Of a stretch of 64,000 bases of DNA, positions 8,836 to 18,398 are shown piece by piece (position 1 is the stretch's first letter; the number at the start of each line of letters is the position of its first letter). Below the pieces are notes generated by a model. That model saw only the letters and a program-made list of their open reading frames with translations. It searched no databases and was not told where the DNA came from. The position numbers were made by a program, and so were the translations under genes. This DNA is from Aquiflexum gelatinilyticum (GTDB taxonomy: Bacteria; Bacteroidota; Bacteroidia; Cytophagales; Cyclobacteriaceae), in contig NZ_JANSUY010000007.1 in the NCBI RefSeq assembly GCF_024741135.1, positions 1 through 64,000 on the forward strand. Direction: 5' to 3'.

Positions 8836-10136
8836 TGGCAGAAATTCTACCGATAAAGGCTTGGCGTTATCACGATAGCCTCAAGGACCGCATGGAGGAT
8901 ATGATCTCTCCGTTATTCGATGTAGTTTCTCAAAAGCAGAGACAGGCACTTTACGAAAATCCTTTCAACAGCATCCACTTATCCGTTCCATTGGGTGAAA
9001 ATCCTGCGCTTTCTGCCAAAGCCATTCTTGAAAACTGGAAAAATGAAGCAGTGATTACCCAAGATCAGATGCCGGGAATCTATGTTTATTACCAATATTT
9101 TAAATTACCGGGAGAAGAAAAGGAGTTTTGTAAGAAGGGATTTATCGCCCAAATCAAGGCTTATGACTGGCATGAGGGTGTGGTGCTGCGCCATGAAAAC
9201 ACCATCCCGAAATCCGTCAATGACCGGGTGGAAATGTTAAAATCCACAAAATTTCAACCCAGTCCTACGCATGGATTGTATGAAGATCCAATGCACATAT
9301 TGGAACCCTTTATGGATGAGGCCATTCAAGACCCGATTTATGATCTGGAAGATTACCAAGGAGTAAGGGAGGTTTTGGCTGTGATTCATGACTTGCCTAC
9401 CATCAGGATTTTCTTAGAACAAATCGCTTCCAAATCAATCATACTCGCGGATGGGCATCACAGGTATGAGGCTGCGATAAAATACCGAAATGACATGACT
9501 GCTTCAAATCCAGAACATAGGGGAGATGAAGCATACAATTATCATTTGATGTATTTTACCAATGCACATTCTAAGGACTTGAGAATTCTTCCTACGCACC
9601 GGCTTTTTACCGGAATTTCATTGGATGAAAATGATATCCTCTCCAAAGCCGAAGATTGGTTTAACATAAGAAAGGTTTACGACTCAGATGAAATTTCAGA
9701 ATTGATTCTTCACAAGCAATGGGCTTTCGGACTTGTTTTTAAAGACAGTGCTTATAAAATCAGGCTTAAACCCGAAAAATTTGAAGAATTTGAATTGGCT
9801 ATTCCTGATGTGGTCAAATCAGTTGACCTGATGGTGCTCCATTATTTTTTCATAGAAAAAGTAATGGGGATCAAAATGGAAGAACAACGCTTTTCGGAAA
9901 AGTTGGAATACGAAAGAAACCTGAGAAGATGTGTGGGTAGAGTAGGAGAGGGTTCTGCTGATTTTGCGGTTATCACCAAAGAAGTCTCTATGTCTCAGGT
10001 TTTGGAAGTCTGCAAAAGTGGTTTTATGATGCCACAAAAGACTACCTATTTCTATCCAAAAACTGTATCGGGTTTATTGTTTGCTTCTGTTGATGAACAG
10101 GAATTCAAATTTCCATACCAAGCATTTCGGCCATGA
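8835..10136 (+). CDS. DUF1015 family protein
   Basis: A 433-residue cytoplasmic protein with the hallmark ADGHHRYEAAIKYR (about residue 203) of DUF1015, a family distantly likened to ParB-type nucleotide-binding folds and of unsettled function. Other typical stretches are the N-terminal IKAWRYHDSL and VYYQYFKLPG. The ATG overlaps the accC stop by one base, and its own TGA overlaps the maf ATG by four, so the three genes should be translationally coupled. That coupling links it to acyl-CoA and nucleotide housekeeping, but does not reveal a reaction. No membrane segment or signal peptide is visible. Confidence 0.88.
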   Translation: MAEILPIKAWRYHDSLKDRMEDMISPLFDVVSQKQRQALYENPFNSIHLSVPLGENPALSAKAILENWKNEAVITQDQMPGIYVYYQYFKLPGEEKEFCKKGFIAQIKAYDWHEGVVLRHENTIPKSVNDRVEMLKSTKFQPSPTHGLYEDPMHILEPFMDEAIQDPIYDLEDYQGVREVLAVIHDLPTIRIFLEQIASKSIILADGHHRYEAAIKYRNDMTASNPEHRGDEAYNYHLMYFTNAHSKDLRILPTHRLFTGISLDENDILSKAEDWFNIRKVYDSDEISELILHKQWAFGLVFKDSAYKIRLKPEKFEEFELAIPDVVKSVDLMVLHYFFIEKVMGIKMEEQRFSEKLEYERNLRRCVGRVGEGSADFAVITKEVSMSQVLEVCKSGFMMPQKTTYFYPKTVSGLLFASVDEQEFKFPYQAFRP

Positions 10137-10708
10137 TAAACCTAGGTGAAAAAAAGCTCATTCTCGCATCCCAATCTCCAAGGAGAAAAGAGTTATTGAA
10201 AGGATTGGGATTTGATTTTGAAGTAAGGTCAAAGGATACGAGTGAGGATTTTCCTATAAATCTTGACCCATCCGAAGTTGCGGGCTTTTTGTCCGCAAAG
10301 AAAGCAGCGGCATTTGCTCACGAAATAGTTCCCAATGAAATCGTTTTGACCTCTGATACTGTGGTAATTCTGGAGGGGAAGATTTTGGGAAAACCGGCTA
10401 ATGAGGAAGAAGCATTTGAAATGCTTTTCGCACTTTCAGGAAAAACACATCTCGTGACTACCGGGATTACTTTTTTGACTTTAGAAAAAGAATTGACGCT
10501 TTCAGATACCGCAAAAGTTTTTTTCAAGGAATTGTCAGGACAGGAAATCGAATATTACATTTCCAATTTCAAGCCTTTTGACAAAGCAGGAGGATATGGA
10601 ATTCAGGAATGGATAGGATTTGTCGGGGTTGAAAAAATTGAAGGCTCCTATTTTACTGTCATGGGATTGCCCATTCATCTGGTTTATGATGTTTTGAAAA
10701 ATTTGTAA
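10133..10708 (+). CDS. maf: Maf-family nucleotide pyrophosphatase
   Basis: A 191-residue house-cleaning enzyme that hydrolyses non-canonical or modified nucleoside triphosphates (dTTP, UTP, m7GTP or pseudouridine-TP, depending on subfamily). The N-terminal LASQSPRRKELL, the central TSDTVVILEGKILGKP and KAGGYGIQEWIG are all present, giving the full active site. The length is typical. The start overlaps the DUF1015 stop by four bases. It closes the operon, and a strong hairpin terminator follows after the stop. Confidence 0.95.
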   Translation: MINLGEKKLILASQSPRRKELLKGLGFDFEVRSKDTSEDFPINLDPSEVAGFLSAKKAAAFAHEIVPNEIVLTSDTVVILEGKILGKPANEEEAFEMLFALSGKTHLVTTGITFLTLEKELTLSDTAKVFFKELSGQEIEYYISNFKPFDKAGGYGIQEWIGFVGVEKIEGSYFTVMGLPIHLVYDVLKNL

Positions 10709-10712
10709 AAAA

Positions 10713-10744
10713 AAACATCCTCAGAATCATTTCTGAGGATGTTT
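10713..10744. terminator. Bidirectional terminator between maf and the HlyD gene
   Basis: AAACATCCTCAGAA, loop TCAT, and the complementary arm: a perfect 14-bp stem. On the minus strand it is followed by a run of nine T, on the plus strand by a shorter one. It serves both converging operons. Confidence 0.9.
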
Positions 10745-10768
10745 AGAATTTATTGGAATTGAATGAAA

Positions 10769-12079
10769 TTATTTTTTAATAGGATTCATATCGGCCTTGT
10801 CCACTTTTTTGACGGGATCATTGTCTTTGAGTTGCTTGGAAACAACAAAATATGGACCTGATATAATTTCCTGACCTTCTTTTAGACCTTCCAAGACTTC
10901 AATATTGTCAAAGTCAGAGATTCCGGTTTTGATTTCGGTCTGTTTTGCTCTGTTGTTTTCGATGATGAAAACTAGTTCTTTTGCCTTTGTTCCTTCAGGA
11001 TTTTTGGCAGTAGAATCTTCTCTTGTAGTCACAGCAGCTAAAGGAACTGCCAGGACATTGTCTTTCTTTTGGGTAATGATGTCCACACTTGCAGTCATTC
11101 CCGGACGGAAAGGATATTTCATTTTTTCAGTGATCAAGTCAGCATAAGAATCATTTAGGATTCGTATTTTGACCTCAAACTCCGTCACAGCATCAACACT
11201 TGCTTTTGTATTGGCTGAGTTTGCGATAGAAGTAACGACACCTTTGAATTTTTTACCAGAGAAAGAATAGGAATCCACATCAATAATGGTAGTATCGCCT
11301 TTACTGATTCTGACAATGTCATTTTCATTTACATTGACACGCACTTCCATTTTGTTCAAATCAGCCAATCTGAGCATTTCAGTTCCTGCCATTTGTTGGG
11401 TACCAACTACCCTTTCTCCCTTTTCAACCAAAAGCTGGGATACAACACCACTAAAAGGTGAATATACATTTGTTAACCTCAAATTTTCAGAGGCTTCATT
11501 GACAGTTGCTTGAGAACTTTTGACAATAAATTCTGCAGCTACTACTTGCTGTTTGGCAGCATCGAGGTCATTTCGGGCGGTTAGGTAAGTAGATTGGATT
11601 TGTTCCCAATCAGCATCAGAAATAACTTTGTCTTGATGAAGTTTTTCGTTCCTATTATATTCCAACTCAGCCCTTACAAATTGTGCCTCTGCTCTTTTTA
11701 GGTTTGCTTTAGATTGAGCAAGATTTGCCATATTTTGATTTAGGTTTGCCTTAGACCTGTCGAGTGCGGAGATAAAATTATCAGGTCTGATTTTGACCAA
11801 AAGGTCACCAATCTTTACAGAATCGCCTTCGAGGACGTTAAGTTCAATGATTTCACCTGCCACATCAGGGCTGAGTTTGACTTCTGTTTCCGGTTCGATC
11901 ACCCCTGAGGCGCTCACTTTTTCGATAATCGAAACTTTCTTGGCTGTAGATGTTTCTACGTTGGTTTCCTTTTCACCACCGATCCATCCAGCGGATCTAC
12001 CGATGATGGCGAATATGATGACGACGGCCAACACTCCTAATAGGATATAAATAAGCTTATTTGACTTTTTCTTTGCCAT
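10769..12079 (-). CDS. Efflux periplasmic adaptor subunit (HlyD/MacA-like)
   Basis: A 436-residue membrane-fusion protein: one N-terminal membrane helix (about 10-28), a lipoyl/barrel-sandwich half (about 60-95, KLSPDVAGEIIELNVLEGD), a long alpha-hairpin rich in Ala, Asn and Gln (about 100-200), the second lipoyl half (VYSPFSGVVSQLLVEKGE), then beta-barrel and membrane-proximal domains. It would join an inner-membrane pump to the TolC-like channel encoded just upstream (17-base gap, same operon). The strand ends at a terminator with no ABC permease or RND pump downstream, so its pump must be encoded elsewhere. The lipoyl and hairpin features resemble MacA, which suggests a MacB-type ABC partner. 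Confidence 0.93.
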   Translation of the reverse strand: MAKKKSNKLIYILLGVLAVVIIFAIIGRSAGWIGGEKETNVETSTAKKVSIIEKVSASGVIEPETEVKLSPDVAGEIIELNVLEGDSVKIGDLLVKIRPDNFISALDRSKANLNQNMANLAQSKANLKRAEAQFVRAELEYNRNEKLHQDKVISDADWEQIQSTYLTARNDLDAAKQQVVAAEFIVKSSQATVNEASENLRLTNVYSPFSGVVSQLLVEKGERVVGTQQMAGTEMLRLADLNKMEVRVNVNENDIVRISKGDTTIIDVDSYSFSGKKFKGVVTSIANSANTKASVDAVTEFEVKIRILNDSYADLITEKMKYPFRPGMTASVDIITQKKDNVLAVPLAAVTTREDSTAKNPEGTKAKELVFIIENNRAKQTEIKTGISDFDNIEVLEGLKEGQEIISGPYFVVSKQLKDNDPVKKVDKADMNPIKK

Positions 12080-12096
12080 TTTGATTTGGTATTTTA

Positions 12097-13446
12097 TTAA
12101 AGTTTGAGTGGGTTACCTAGGTAAAAATCAAGGACTTTTACCCTGAATATGTAAGTATATTTTGCTGTGACTAGGTCTGCCTGTGCATTGAAGAAATTGT
12201 TTTGTGCCAATTGGAAATCTGCAAAGTTGATTGCTCCTGCATCAAACCTTTGTTGGGATATCCTGAAAGCTTCTTGCAAAGAAGCCACCCTGACCAAAGA
12301 TGCTTGGTAGGATTGTCTTGCAGCATAAGCACTAGTATAGGCACTTTCTATGTCTTGTCTGAGTTGGTTTACAGTCTCAACTTCCTGGATTTCGCTTAAT
12401 CTTTTTTGAAGTCTTGCCCTCTGTACATTAGCCCTATTTCTCATATTGGACAAGATTGGAATGTTCAGCTGAAAATTTCCCGAGTAGGAAAAGTTATTTC
12501 CGATTTGGGTTCTAAAATCATCTCTTACTCCCAGAAAATTAGCCTGGTCTACATAGTTAGAAAATCCACTTCCTCCGACTCCGATTGTTGGAAAATAACC
12601 TCCCTGCGCAATTTTAACTCCTAACTCAGCACTTTCTACTCCTAATTCAGCAGATTTTATTTCCGGCATCAAAGCAAGTGCAGTTTCAAAAACTTCATTG
12701 ACTTCTTTATCAATCATAGAATAGTCATCAGCTTCCAATTCAGGAATTACAATGTCGAAATTATCATTGAATGGAATCTGCAATGCTTGAGATAGGTTGA
12801 GCTTTGAAATTCTGAGGTTGTTGGTTGCATTGATTACCTCAAGTTCATTGGTTGCATTCTGCGCTTGAATATCAAGTTTATTTGCCAAGGGAAGAGAACC
12901 TGCGTCTACCAATTTGGTAGTGTTTGCTAATTGCTGACGCGTGCTTTCCAATTGATTTTCAGCAATTTTTAACTGCTCTGAGTTGAATACCACATTGATA
13001 AAGAAATTAATCACATTCAATGTTATGGTGTTTTCTGTAGCCTTTACATTAAACTGGGCTGCTTCGATATCGATCTTACTTTGCTGAATCGAATTGGTAA
13101 TCTGCTGACCCGCAAACAAAGTAAGATTTGAATTCGTAAAAAGGTTGATGTTTCCGATACGGTTGTTTTCAAACAAGTTGGTCACCGGGTTAATTGAACG
13201 ACCCCATCTGTATCCCGAGCTTGCGCCCGTAGACCAAGTCGGAATCCTTTGGCCACGGTTACCGATAAGATTGGCCTCTGAAATACCTAAGTTTGCCTGA
13301 CTCCGCTGGAGTGTCAGGTTATTTTCCAAGGCGATTTCGATACAGGTTTCCAAATCCAACCTGCTGAAATCAACATCTTGGGCTTGTAAAGTAGAAATTG
13401 AAAGCAGCAAAAAAGCAACTGCCATTAAGTAATATTTTTTCATCAT
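12097..13446 (-). CDS. TolC-family outer-membrane channel
   Basis: 449 residues with a signal peptide ending at LQAQ (about residue 22), then two outer-membrane efflux protein repeats with the usual pattern LDLETCIEIALENNLTLQRSQANL at the start and long Asn/Gln/Ala-rich coiled segments around 160-220 and 345-425. It forms the exit duct of a tripartite efflux system with the adjacent HlyD adaptor. The ATG begins three bases after the sdaAB stop, so the serine dehydratase subunit and the efflux genes share an operon, an unrelated pairing metabolically. A second Met directly follows the first, and either may be used. Confidence 0.93.
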   Translation of the reverse strand: MMKKYYLMAVAFLLLSISTLQAQDVDFSRLDLETCIEIALENNLTLQRSQANLGISEANLIGNRGQRIPTWSTGASSGYRWGRSINPVTNLFENNRIGNINLFTNSNLTLFAGQQITNSIQQSKIDIEAAQFNVKATENTITLNVINFFINVVFNSEQLKIAENQLESTRQQLANTTKLVDAGSLPLANKLDIQAQNATNELEVINATNNLRISKLNLSQALQIPFNDNFDIVIPELEADDYSMIDKEVNEVFETALALMPEIKSAELGVESAELGVKIAQGGYFPTIGVGGSGFSNYVDQANFLGVRDDFRTQIGNNFSYSGNFQLNIPILSNMRNRANVQRARLQKRLSEIQEVETVNQLRQDIESAYTSAYAARQSYQASLVRVASLQEAFRISQQRFDAGAINFADFQLAQNNFFNAQADLVTAKYTYIFRVKVLDFYLGNPLKL

Positions 13447-13449
13447 GGG

Positions 13450-14142
13450 TTAATCTATGTCAGGTATGTAAATTAATTCTTTGATCCAAGTCAAGCTTTT
13501 GAGGTATGCAATAGTAGTAGGCCTGATTCCGCTGTCCATTTCTATTACATGGCAGGCAATGTCATTCTTCCCCTTTCGGGAAACAGACATCGTAGCAATG
13601 TTTGTTTTTTCTTGTGCTATTACCGAGGAAATAAATGCAATGGCTCCGGAAACATCCTCGGCTTTGATGATGAGCGTATGGGATTGGGCGGAGAAGTTTG
13701 CATTAAATCCATCTATTTCAGCAATGTTTATTACACCACCACCTAGACTTTCACCGATAACTTCCACTTTTCTTTCCCCTTTGGTTAGGTTCAATTTGAT
13801 AGTGTTGGGGTGGTAAACAGAGGCATTTCCGATTGATTTGAAGTTAAATTGAAGTTCTTTTTCTTTTGCAAGTTCAAATGATTGTTTGATCTTGGCATCG
13901 TCAGTTTTGAAATCAAGAAGACCTCCTATGATTGCTTTATCGCTTCCATGTCCTTCATAGGTGCGGGCAAATGAATTGTAAAAAGTGATGATAGCAGCAT
14001 CAGGAATTCCACCCAAAACCCTTATAGAGGATCGGGCTATCCTGACAACCCCCGCGGTATGGGAAGAGGAAGGACCAATCATAACCGGACCGATCATATC
14101 AAAAATACCACTTTTTGTTCCCATGGAAAAGTCTAGTTTCAA
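13450..14142 (-). CDS. sdaAB: L-serine ammonia-lyase, beta subunit
   Basis: A 230-residue subunit of the two-chain iron-sulfur L-serine dehydratase (serine to pyruvate plus ammonia). It has the SDH beta signature SIFDMIGPVMIGPSSSHTAG-like block (here GIFDMIGPVMIGPSSSH) near the N-terminus and an ACT domain from about residue 150 (HTLIIKAEDVSGAIAFI). Cluster-binding cysteines belong to the alpha subunit, which is not in this window, so the enzyme is split across the chromosome. It is the first gene of the operon with TolC and HlyD. The start chosen is ATG 14142; MGTKSG six codons later is an alternative. Confidence 0.93.
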   Translation of the reverse strand: MKLDFSMGTKSGIFDMIGPVMIGPSSSHTAGVVRIARSSIRVLGGIPDAAIITFYNSFARTYEGHGSDKAIIGGLLDFKTDDAKIKQSFELAKEKELQFNFKSIGNASVYHPNTIKLNLTKGERKVEVIGESLGGGVINIAEIDGFNANFSAQSHTLIIKAEDVSGAIAFISSVIAQEKTNIATMSVSRKGKNDIACHVIEMDSGIRPTTIAYLKSLTWIKELIYIPDID

Positions 14143-14279
14143 TTAGCATGCTAAAGTAAGAAGGATTTTAATTTGAAAAAGACATTTTCAGGAAGTTTGC
14201 CATTATTAAGGATTAAATCATGATTATTTAATTATTTTTAACGCGTCTTAATAATTACAAATATCTGTTTTGTTCAATA

Positions 14280-15110
14280 ATGAACAGTGGTATGGTCGGA
14301 TTTGATACAATTTTTCTTTATAAACACAATGACGGGATTTGGGCTGATGGCGCTGAAGAATTTCATAATAGAGGCTTTTTGTTTGGTGATGGACTTTTTG
14401 AAACAATGGTTTACTCTAATGGGAAAATCAGGTTTGGAAATGAACACCTCGAAAGGTTAAATGAAGGTTTAAAGATCCTTTTCATCGAAAATGATGGACT
14501 CTCAAGGCTCAATGAAATAGAAAATCTCCTTCATGAAATTTGGGGTAACAAAAAAAGCTTGAGGGTAAGATGGAATGTTTACAGGTCGGGATTGGGAAAG
14601 TATACACCAGAGGAAAACCATGTCATTGAGAGTCTTCAGGTTCAGTCTCTATTTCCCACCCCAATACAGAAAGAAAAAGCCTATTTAAGTCAATATGTAT
14701 TTATCCAAAAGACTCCTTGGAGCCATTGCAAAACTTTAAGTGCAATCCATTATGTCATGGCCAATCTTGAAAGAAAATCCAAAGGTTTTGATGAGGTGAT
14801 TTTGAAAAATTCAGATGGATTTGTTTGTGAAGGTGGTTCTTCCAATATTTTTTGGATTAAAAACGGACAATACTTCACGCCATCTTTGGATGCAGGTTGT
14901 ATAGCAGGCGTTGGAAGAAGGATGATTATTTCTTATCTAAAAGAAAACAATATTCCTATTTTGGAAGGATTATTCAGAAAGGAAGAGTTATTCCTGGCAG
15001 ATCAGGTTTTTACAAGTAATGTGACAGGAATAAGCTACATAAAGTCCATTGATGATAAAGTCTTTGATAGCCAAAGGAATGAGTATTTAGCCTCGATTTT
15101 TGAGGACTAA
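14280..15110 (+). CDS. Class IV aminotransferase (aminodeoxychorismate lyase-like)
   Basis: A 276-residue PLP fold-type IV enzyme. The N-terminal FLFGDGLFETMVYSNGKI and the C-terminal half phrase DGFVCEGGSSNIFWIKNG are family marks; the PLP lysine is expected in the ANLERKSKGFDEV stretch (about 160-170). Length and lack of the branched-chain aminotransferase pattern favour a PabC-like 4-amino-4-deoxychorismate lyase (folate) or a D-amino acid transaminase. Nearby thyA also uses folate, which weakly supports PabC, though the two genes converge and do not share a transcript. Alternative start: Met five codons in. Confidence 0.8.
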   Translation: MNSGMVGFDTIFLYKHNDGIWADGAEEFHNRGFLFGDGLFETMVYSNGKIRFGNEHLERLNEGLKILFIENDGLSRLNEIENLLHEIWGNKKSLRVRWNVYRSGLGKYTPEENHVIESLQVQSLFPTPIQKEKAYLSQYVFIQKTPWSHCKTLSAIHYVMANLERKSKGFDEVILKNSDGFVCEGGSSNIFWIKNGQYFTPSLDAGCIAGVGRRMIISYLKENNIPILEGLFRKEELFLADQVFTSNVTGISYIKSIDDKVFDSQRNEYLASIFED

Positions 15111-15128
15111 TACAATCCAATAAAACAA

Positions 15129-15923
15129 TCAGATCGCTACAGCTGCCTTGATATGTGGATGCGGATCGTAATTCAGCAGTTCAAAATCTTCATATTTAAA
15201 AGCGAAAATATCTTTCACACTCGGATTGATTTTCATTGTGGGTAGGGGTCTCAAATCCCGGCTGAGTTGGAGATTTGCTTGTTCGATGTGATTGCTGTAA
15301 AGGTGTGCATCCCCAAAAGTGTGGACAAATTCACCCGGCTCAAGGTCGCATACCTGTGCTACCATCAAAGTAAATAGGGCATATGAGGCAATATTAAATG
15401 GAACTCCCAAAAACACATCCGCACTTCTTTGGTAGAGTTGGCATGATAGTTTGCCATCTGCTACATAGAATTGGAATAATGTATGGCAAGGTGGAAGTGC
15501 CATGTGGTCCACATCTGCCACATTCCAAGCGCTTACAATATGCCTTCTGCTATCAGGTTTGGTTTTTATTTGATTTATCAAATTCTTGATCTGATCTATT
15601 TCTCCACCTTTGCCATCCGGCCAATGTCTCCACTGATACCCGTAAACAGGACCAAGATCCCCGTTTTCATCTGCCCATTCATCCCAAATACTTACTTTGT
15701 TATCGTTTAGGTATTTGATATTGCTGTCACCATTTAGAAACCACAGTAACTCGATGATAATGGATCGGAGGTGAAGTTTTTTGGTAGTGACTACAGGGAA
15801 TCCATCCGCAAGATTAAAGCGCATTTGATAGCCAAAAACACTGATTGTTCCTGTGCCTGTTCGGTCTGTTTTTTTGACACCGTTATCCAAAATGTGCCGC
15901 ATCAAATCATGGTATTGCTTCAT
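15129..15923 (-). CDS. thyA: Thymidylate synthase
   Basis: A 264-residue enzyme that methylates dUMP to dTMP using methylene-tetrahydrofolate. Diagnostic segments: [15 protein letters not shown] (phosphate and substrate loop), [12 protein letters not shown], the catalytic cysteine in [30 protein letters not shown] and the C-terminal [10 protein letters not shown] tail, giving exactly the E. coli-type length. It is monocistronic. The usual partner folA is not downstream; the next gene converges on it, with 18 bases between stops. Confidence 0.98.
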   Translation of the reverse strand: MKQYHDLMRHILDNGVKKTDRTGTGTISVFGYQMRFNLADGFPVVTTKKLHLRSIIIELLWFLNGDSNIKYLNDNKVSIWDEWADENGDLGPVYGYQWRHWPDGKGGEIDQIKNLINQIKTKPDSRRHIVSAWNVADVDHMALPPCHTLFQFYVADGKLSCQLYQRSADVFLGVPFNIASYALFTLMVAQVCDLEPGEFVHTFGDAHLYSNHIEQANLQLSRDLRPLPTMKINPSVKDIFAFKYEDFELLNYDPHPHIKAAVAI

Positions 15924-16069
15924 AGTCAGGGAGGAGAATTTCTAGGGAGCAAGATAGGAAGATAAGTAAAAATAGGAAAGCAGGATTTTGCTTTTATTGC
16001 TGAAAGAGAAATTTTTTGGTTCTCTAATTTTTACTTTATAATCAGTATGTGTTCTATTTTTTGACAAAA

Positions 16070-16077
16070 TAGTTTTG
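16070..16077 (+). promoter_or_regulatory. Candidate -7 element for the RND/MMPL exporter
   Basis: TAGTTTTG, an exact TAnnTTTG match, lies 68 bases before the chosen ATG at 16145. No clear TTTG is seen at the right distance upstream, so the call is tentative. The location would put the transcript start near 16084, ahead of both possible start codons. Confidence 0.35.
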
Positions 16078-16144
16078 TGGGAAACTTTACTTTCCTGTGA
16101 TTTGTAAAAAAAACCAAGCCTTACCTGTATATTTCATTTCAAAT

Positions 16145-18391
16145 ATGTTTACTAAAAAGAATTCGTTTTGGTCCTTGGGAATGGCATTGCTGATGACTTT
16201 GGTAATTTTGATTTTTAGGCCAAGCGTTGTTTTTGATTATGATTTCGAAAGTTTTTTTCCCCAGGAAGATGAGGAGCTTCTCTTCTATCAGGATTTTAGA
16301 GGCAAGTTTGAAAATGACAATGATTACCTTCTCATAGCCCTTGGCGGCAATACCGAAGTCTTTGATTCGGTTTTTTTGTCTGCGGCAAATTCTTTGAACA
16401 AAAGTCTCAAAAAATTAGAAAAAGTGGAAAGGACAATCTCCCTGCTTGACTTGGAGGAACCAATTGTAAATCCCTTTGGAATTAGGTATCGGAAAGTTTT
16501 GGATTGGGAAAACGCCGAGCGTCTCCAAAATTCAAGGAAGACAATATTAGGTTCACTGCAATATCAGAAAGGGCTGATCAGTAAGGATGGAAATTATCTT
16601 TTGATCCTATTGAAAAATAAGCAAAGGATCAGTAAAGAGGACGGTGATGAGTTGTATCAAGAGATAAAAAATCTTGTCGCCAACTCAGGGATCAATGAAT
16701 ATCACTTGGCAGGGAAAATACGTGCCCAAGGAGAATTTGTGAATTTGCTTCAGGAGGAATTTACTTTCTTTTTGGGAATTTCGCTTATTTTAATTGTATG
16801 CTTACTCATAATCATATTCAGGACTTGGTGGGGTGTTTTGGTGCCGCTGACTGTCCTAGCCCTCGGGATTTTGTGGACGATATCCTTGTCCCTATATTTT
16901 AATAAACCCTTGGATGTGATGTCGGTGATGCAGCCTACGATACTTTCTGTAGTTGGATTGGCCGCATTGATCCACTTTTTTAACCATTACTTGACACAGA
17001 TCAGAAATGGACATCCCAAAGATGAGGCTATCAGAATCTCATTTTCAGAATTAGTAACCGCTGTATTTTTGACATGTATTACTACTTCTTTGGGCTTTGT
17101 TTCGCTCTTTTTCACCAATATCCAAAACTTAAAGTTTTTTGGATTGTATACAGGTCTTGGGGTCATGTTGATGTTTTTGGCAGTTGTAATGATAGCGCCG
17201 GGAATGTTGTACCTATTGACTCCATTCAAAGTTTCGGAAAATGATTCATTTTCTGTGATGTGGCGAAAGGGAATGAGGCTCGCTTTTTTATGGACCTTAG
17301 CCCACACCAAATCTATCGTTTGGGTTTTTGTTCTGATCACTTTGATTTCTGCTTATGGCCTGTCCAAGCTGCAAGTCAATGGATATATTTTGGATGATTT
17401 ACCGGAAAATAATTCTCTTATAAATGAGTTCCGTTTTTTTGATCAGGAATTTGGCGGATCTAAGCCTTTGGAATTTTCCTTGTCAGCAGGACCAAAGGCA
17501 AAGGATTTGATGCAATATGAAGTTTTGAAAGAGCAGGAAAAGTTAGAGAGTTTTATAAAGGAAGCATTTGGCGCATCAGCAGTTGTTTCACCTTTAACTT
17601 TGGCCAAAAGTCTGAATAAGGCATTGAACAGTGGAAGTGAAAAGGCGTTTGCTACGCCAACTATTGGGCAGGTTCGTCGGATTGAACCCTATTTGGGGAA
17701 GGCCGTTGAAGAATCGCCTGTCAGGGTTTTGACTTCAGATTTCAAATCCGGGAGACTTTCCGGCAGGACAGAAGATATGGGGAGTCTTGAATCTTCAGCT
17801 ATGAAAGCCAAACTTTCAAAGTTTTTAGAAGAAGAAATCAATCCTGATTTACTTTTGGTCCGGATTACCGGAACATCCCATCTGATCGATATCAGTCATG
17901 AAAGTGTGACTGCCCAAATGGCAAAAGGACTTGGGTTTGCATTTTTAATCGTGGCTTTGATTGTAGGATTTTTGTTTAGGTCATGGAAAATAGCAGTGAT
18001 TTCACTGATTCCAAATGTTATTCCTCTGCTTTGGGTATGTGGGTTAATGTTTGTATTTGGGATTCAATTAAAACTAACCACGGCAATCATTTTTACAGTG
18101 GCATTTGGCATTGCGGTAGATGATACCATTCATTTTATGGCAAAGCTTAAAATGGAACTTAGCAAAGGGAAATCATGGCTATATGCCATCAAAAGGACAT
18201 ATTTGGAAACCGGAAAAGCAATCATACTTACTACCCTGATTTTGGTTTCGGGCTTCTCTATATTGACTTTAAGCCAGTTTGGGGTGACTTTTTATTCAGG
18301 TTTATTGATCGGAATGGCTTTGTTTTTTGCTTTGGTTGCTGATTTGATCCTGCTTCCTGTTTTATTGATTTTACTAAAAAAAGAACCTTAA
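16145..18391 (+). CDS. RND-superfamily lipid/hydrophobe exporter (MMPL type)
   Basis: 748 residues from ATG 16145; an upstream GTG at 16097 would add 16 residues of unlikely sequence, so the ATG facing MFTKKNSFWSLGMALL is preferred. Topology is classic RND: one membrane helix, a large periplasmic loop (about 45-200), five or six helices (about 210-380), a second helix and loop, then helices to the C-terminus. The motif GIAVDDTIHFMAKL in the second half carries the paired Asp residues expected of the proton relay. MMPL-type members move hopanoids, lipids or pigments; the substrate here is unknown. It converges with the downstream EEP-family gene with only seven bases between stops. Confidence 0.9.
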   Translation: MFTKKNSFWSLGMALLMTLVILIFRPSVVFDYDFESFFPQEDEELLFYQDFRGKFENDNDYLLIALGGNTEVFDSVFLSAANSLNKSLKKLEKVERTISLLDLEEPIVNPFGIRYRKVLDWENAERLQNSRKTILGSLQYQKGLISKDGNYLLILLKNKQRISKEDGDELYQEIKNLVANSGINEYHLAGKIRAQGEFVNLLQEEFTFFLGISLILIVCLLIIIFRTWWGVLVPLTVLALGILWTISLSLYFNKPLDVMSVMQPTILSVVGLAALIHFFNHYLTQIRNGHPKDEAIRISFSELVTAVFLTCITTSLGFVSLFFTNIQNLKFFGLYTGLGVMLMFLAVVMIAPGMLYLLTPFKVSENDSFSVMWRKGMRLAFLWTLAHTKSIVWVFVLITLISAYGLSKLQVNGYILDDLPENNSLINEFRFFDQEFGGSKPLEFSLSAGPKAKDLMQYEVLKEQEKLESFIKEAFGASAVVSPLTLAKSLNKALNSGSEKAFATPTIGQVRRIEPYLGKAVEESPVRVLTSDFKSGRLSGRTEDMGSLESSAMKAKLSKFLEEEINPDLLLVRITGTSHLIDISHESVTAQMAKGLGFAFLIVALIVGFLFRSWKIAVISLIPNVIPLLWVCGLMFVFGIQLKLTTAIIFTVAFGIAVDDTIHFMAKLKMELSKGKSWLYAIKRTYLETGKAIILTTLILVSGFSILTLSQFGVTFYSGLLIGMALFFALVADLILLPVLLILLKKEP

Positions 18392-18398
18392 TCGAACA

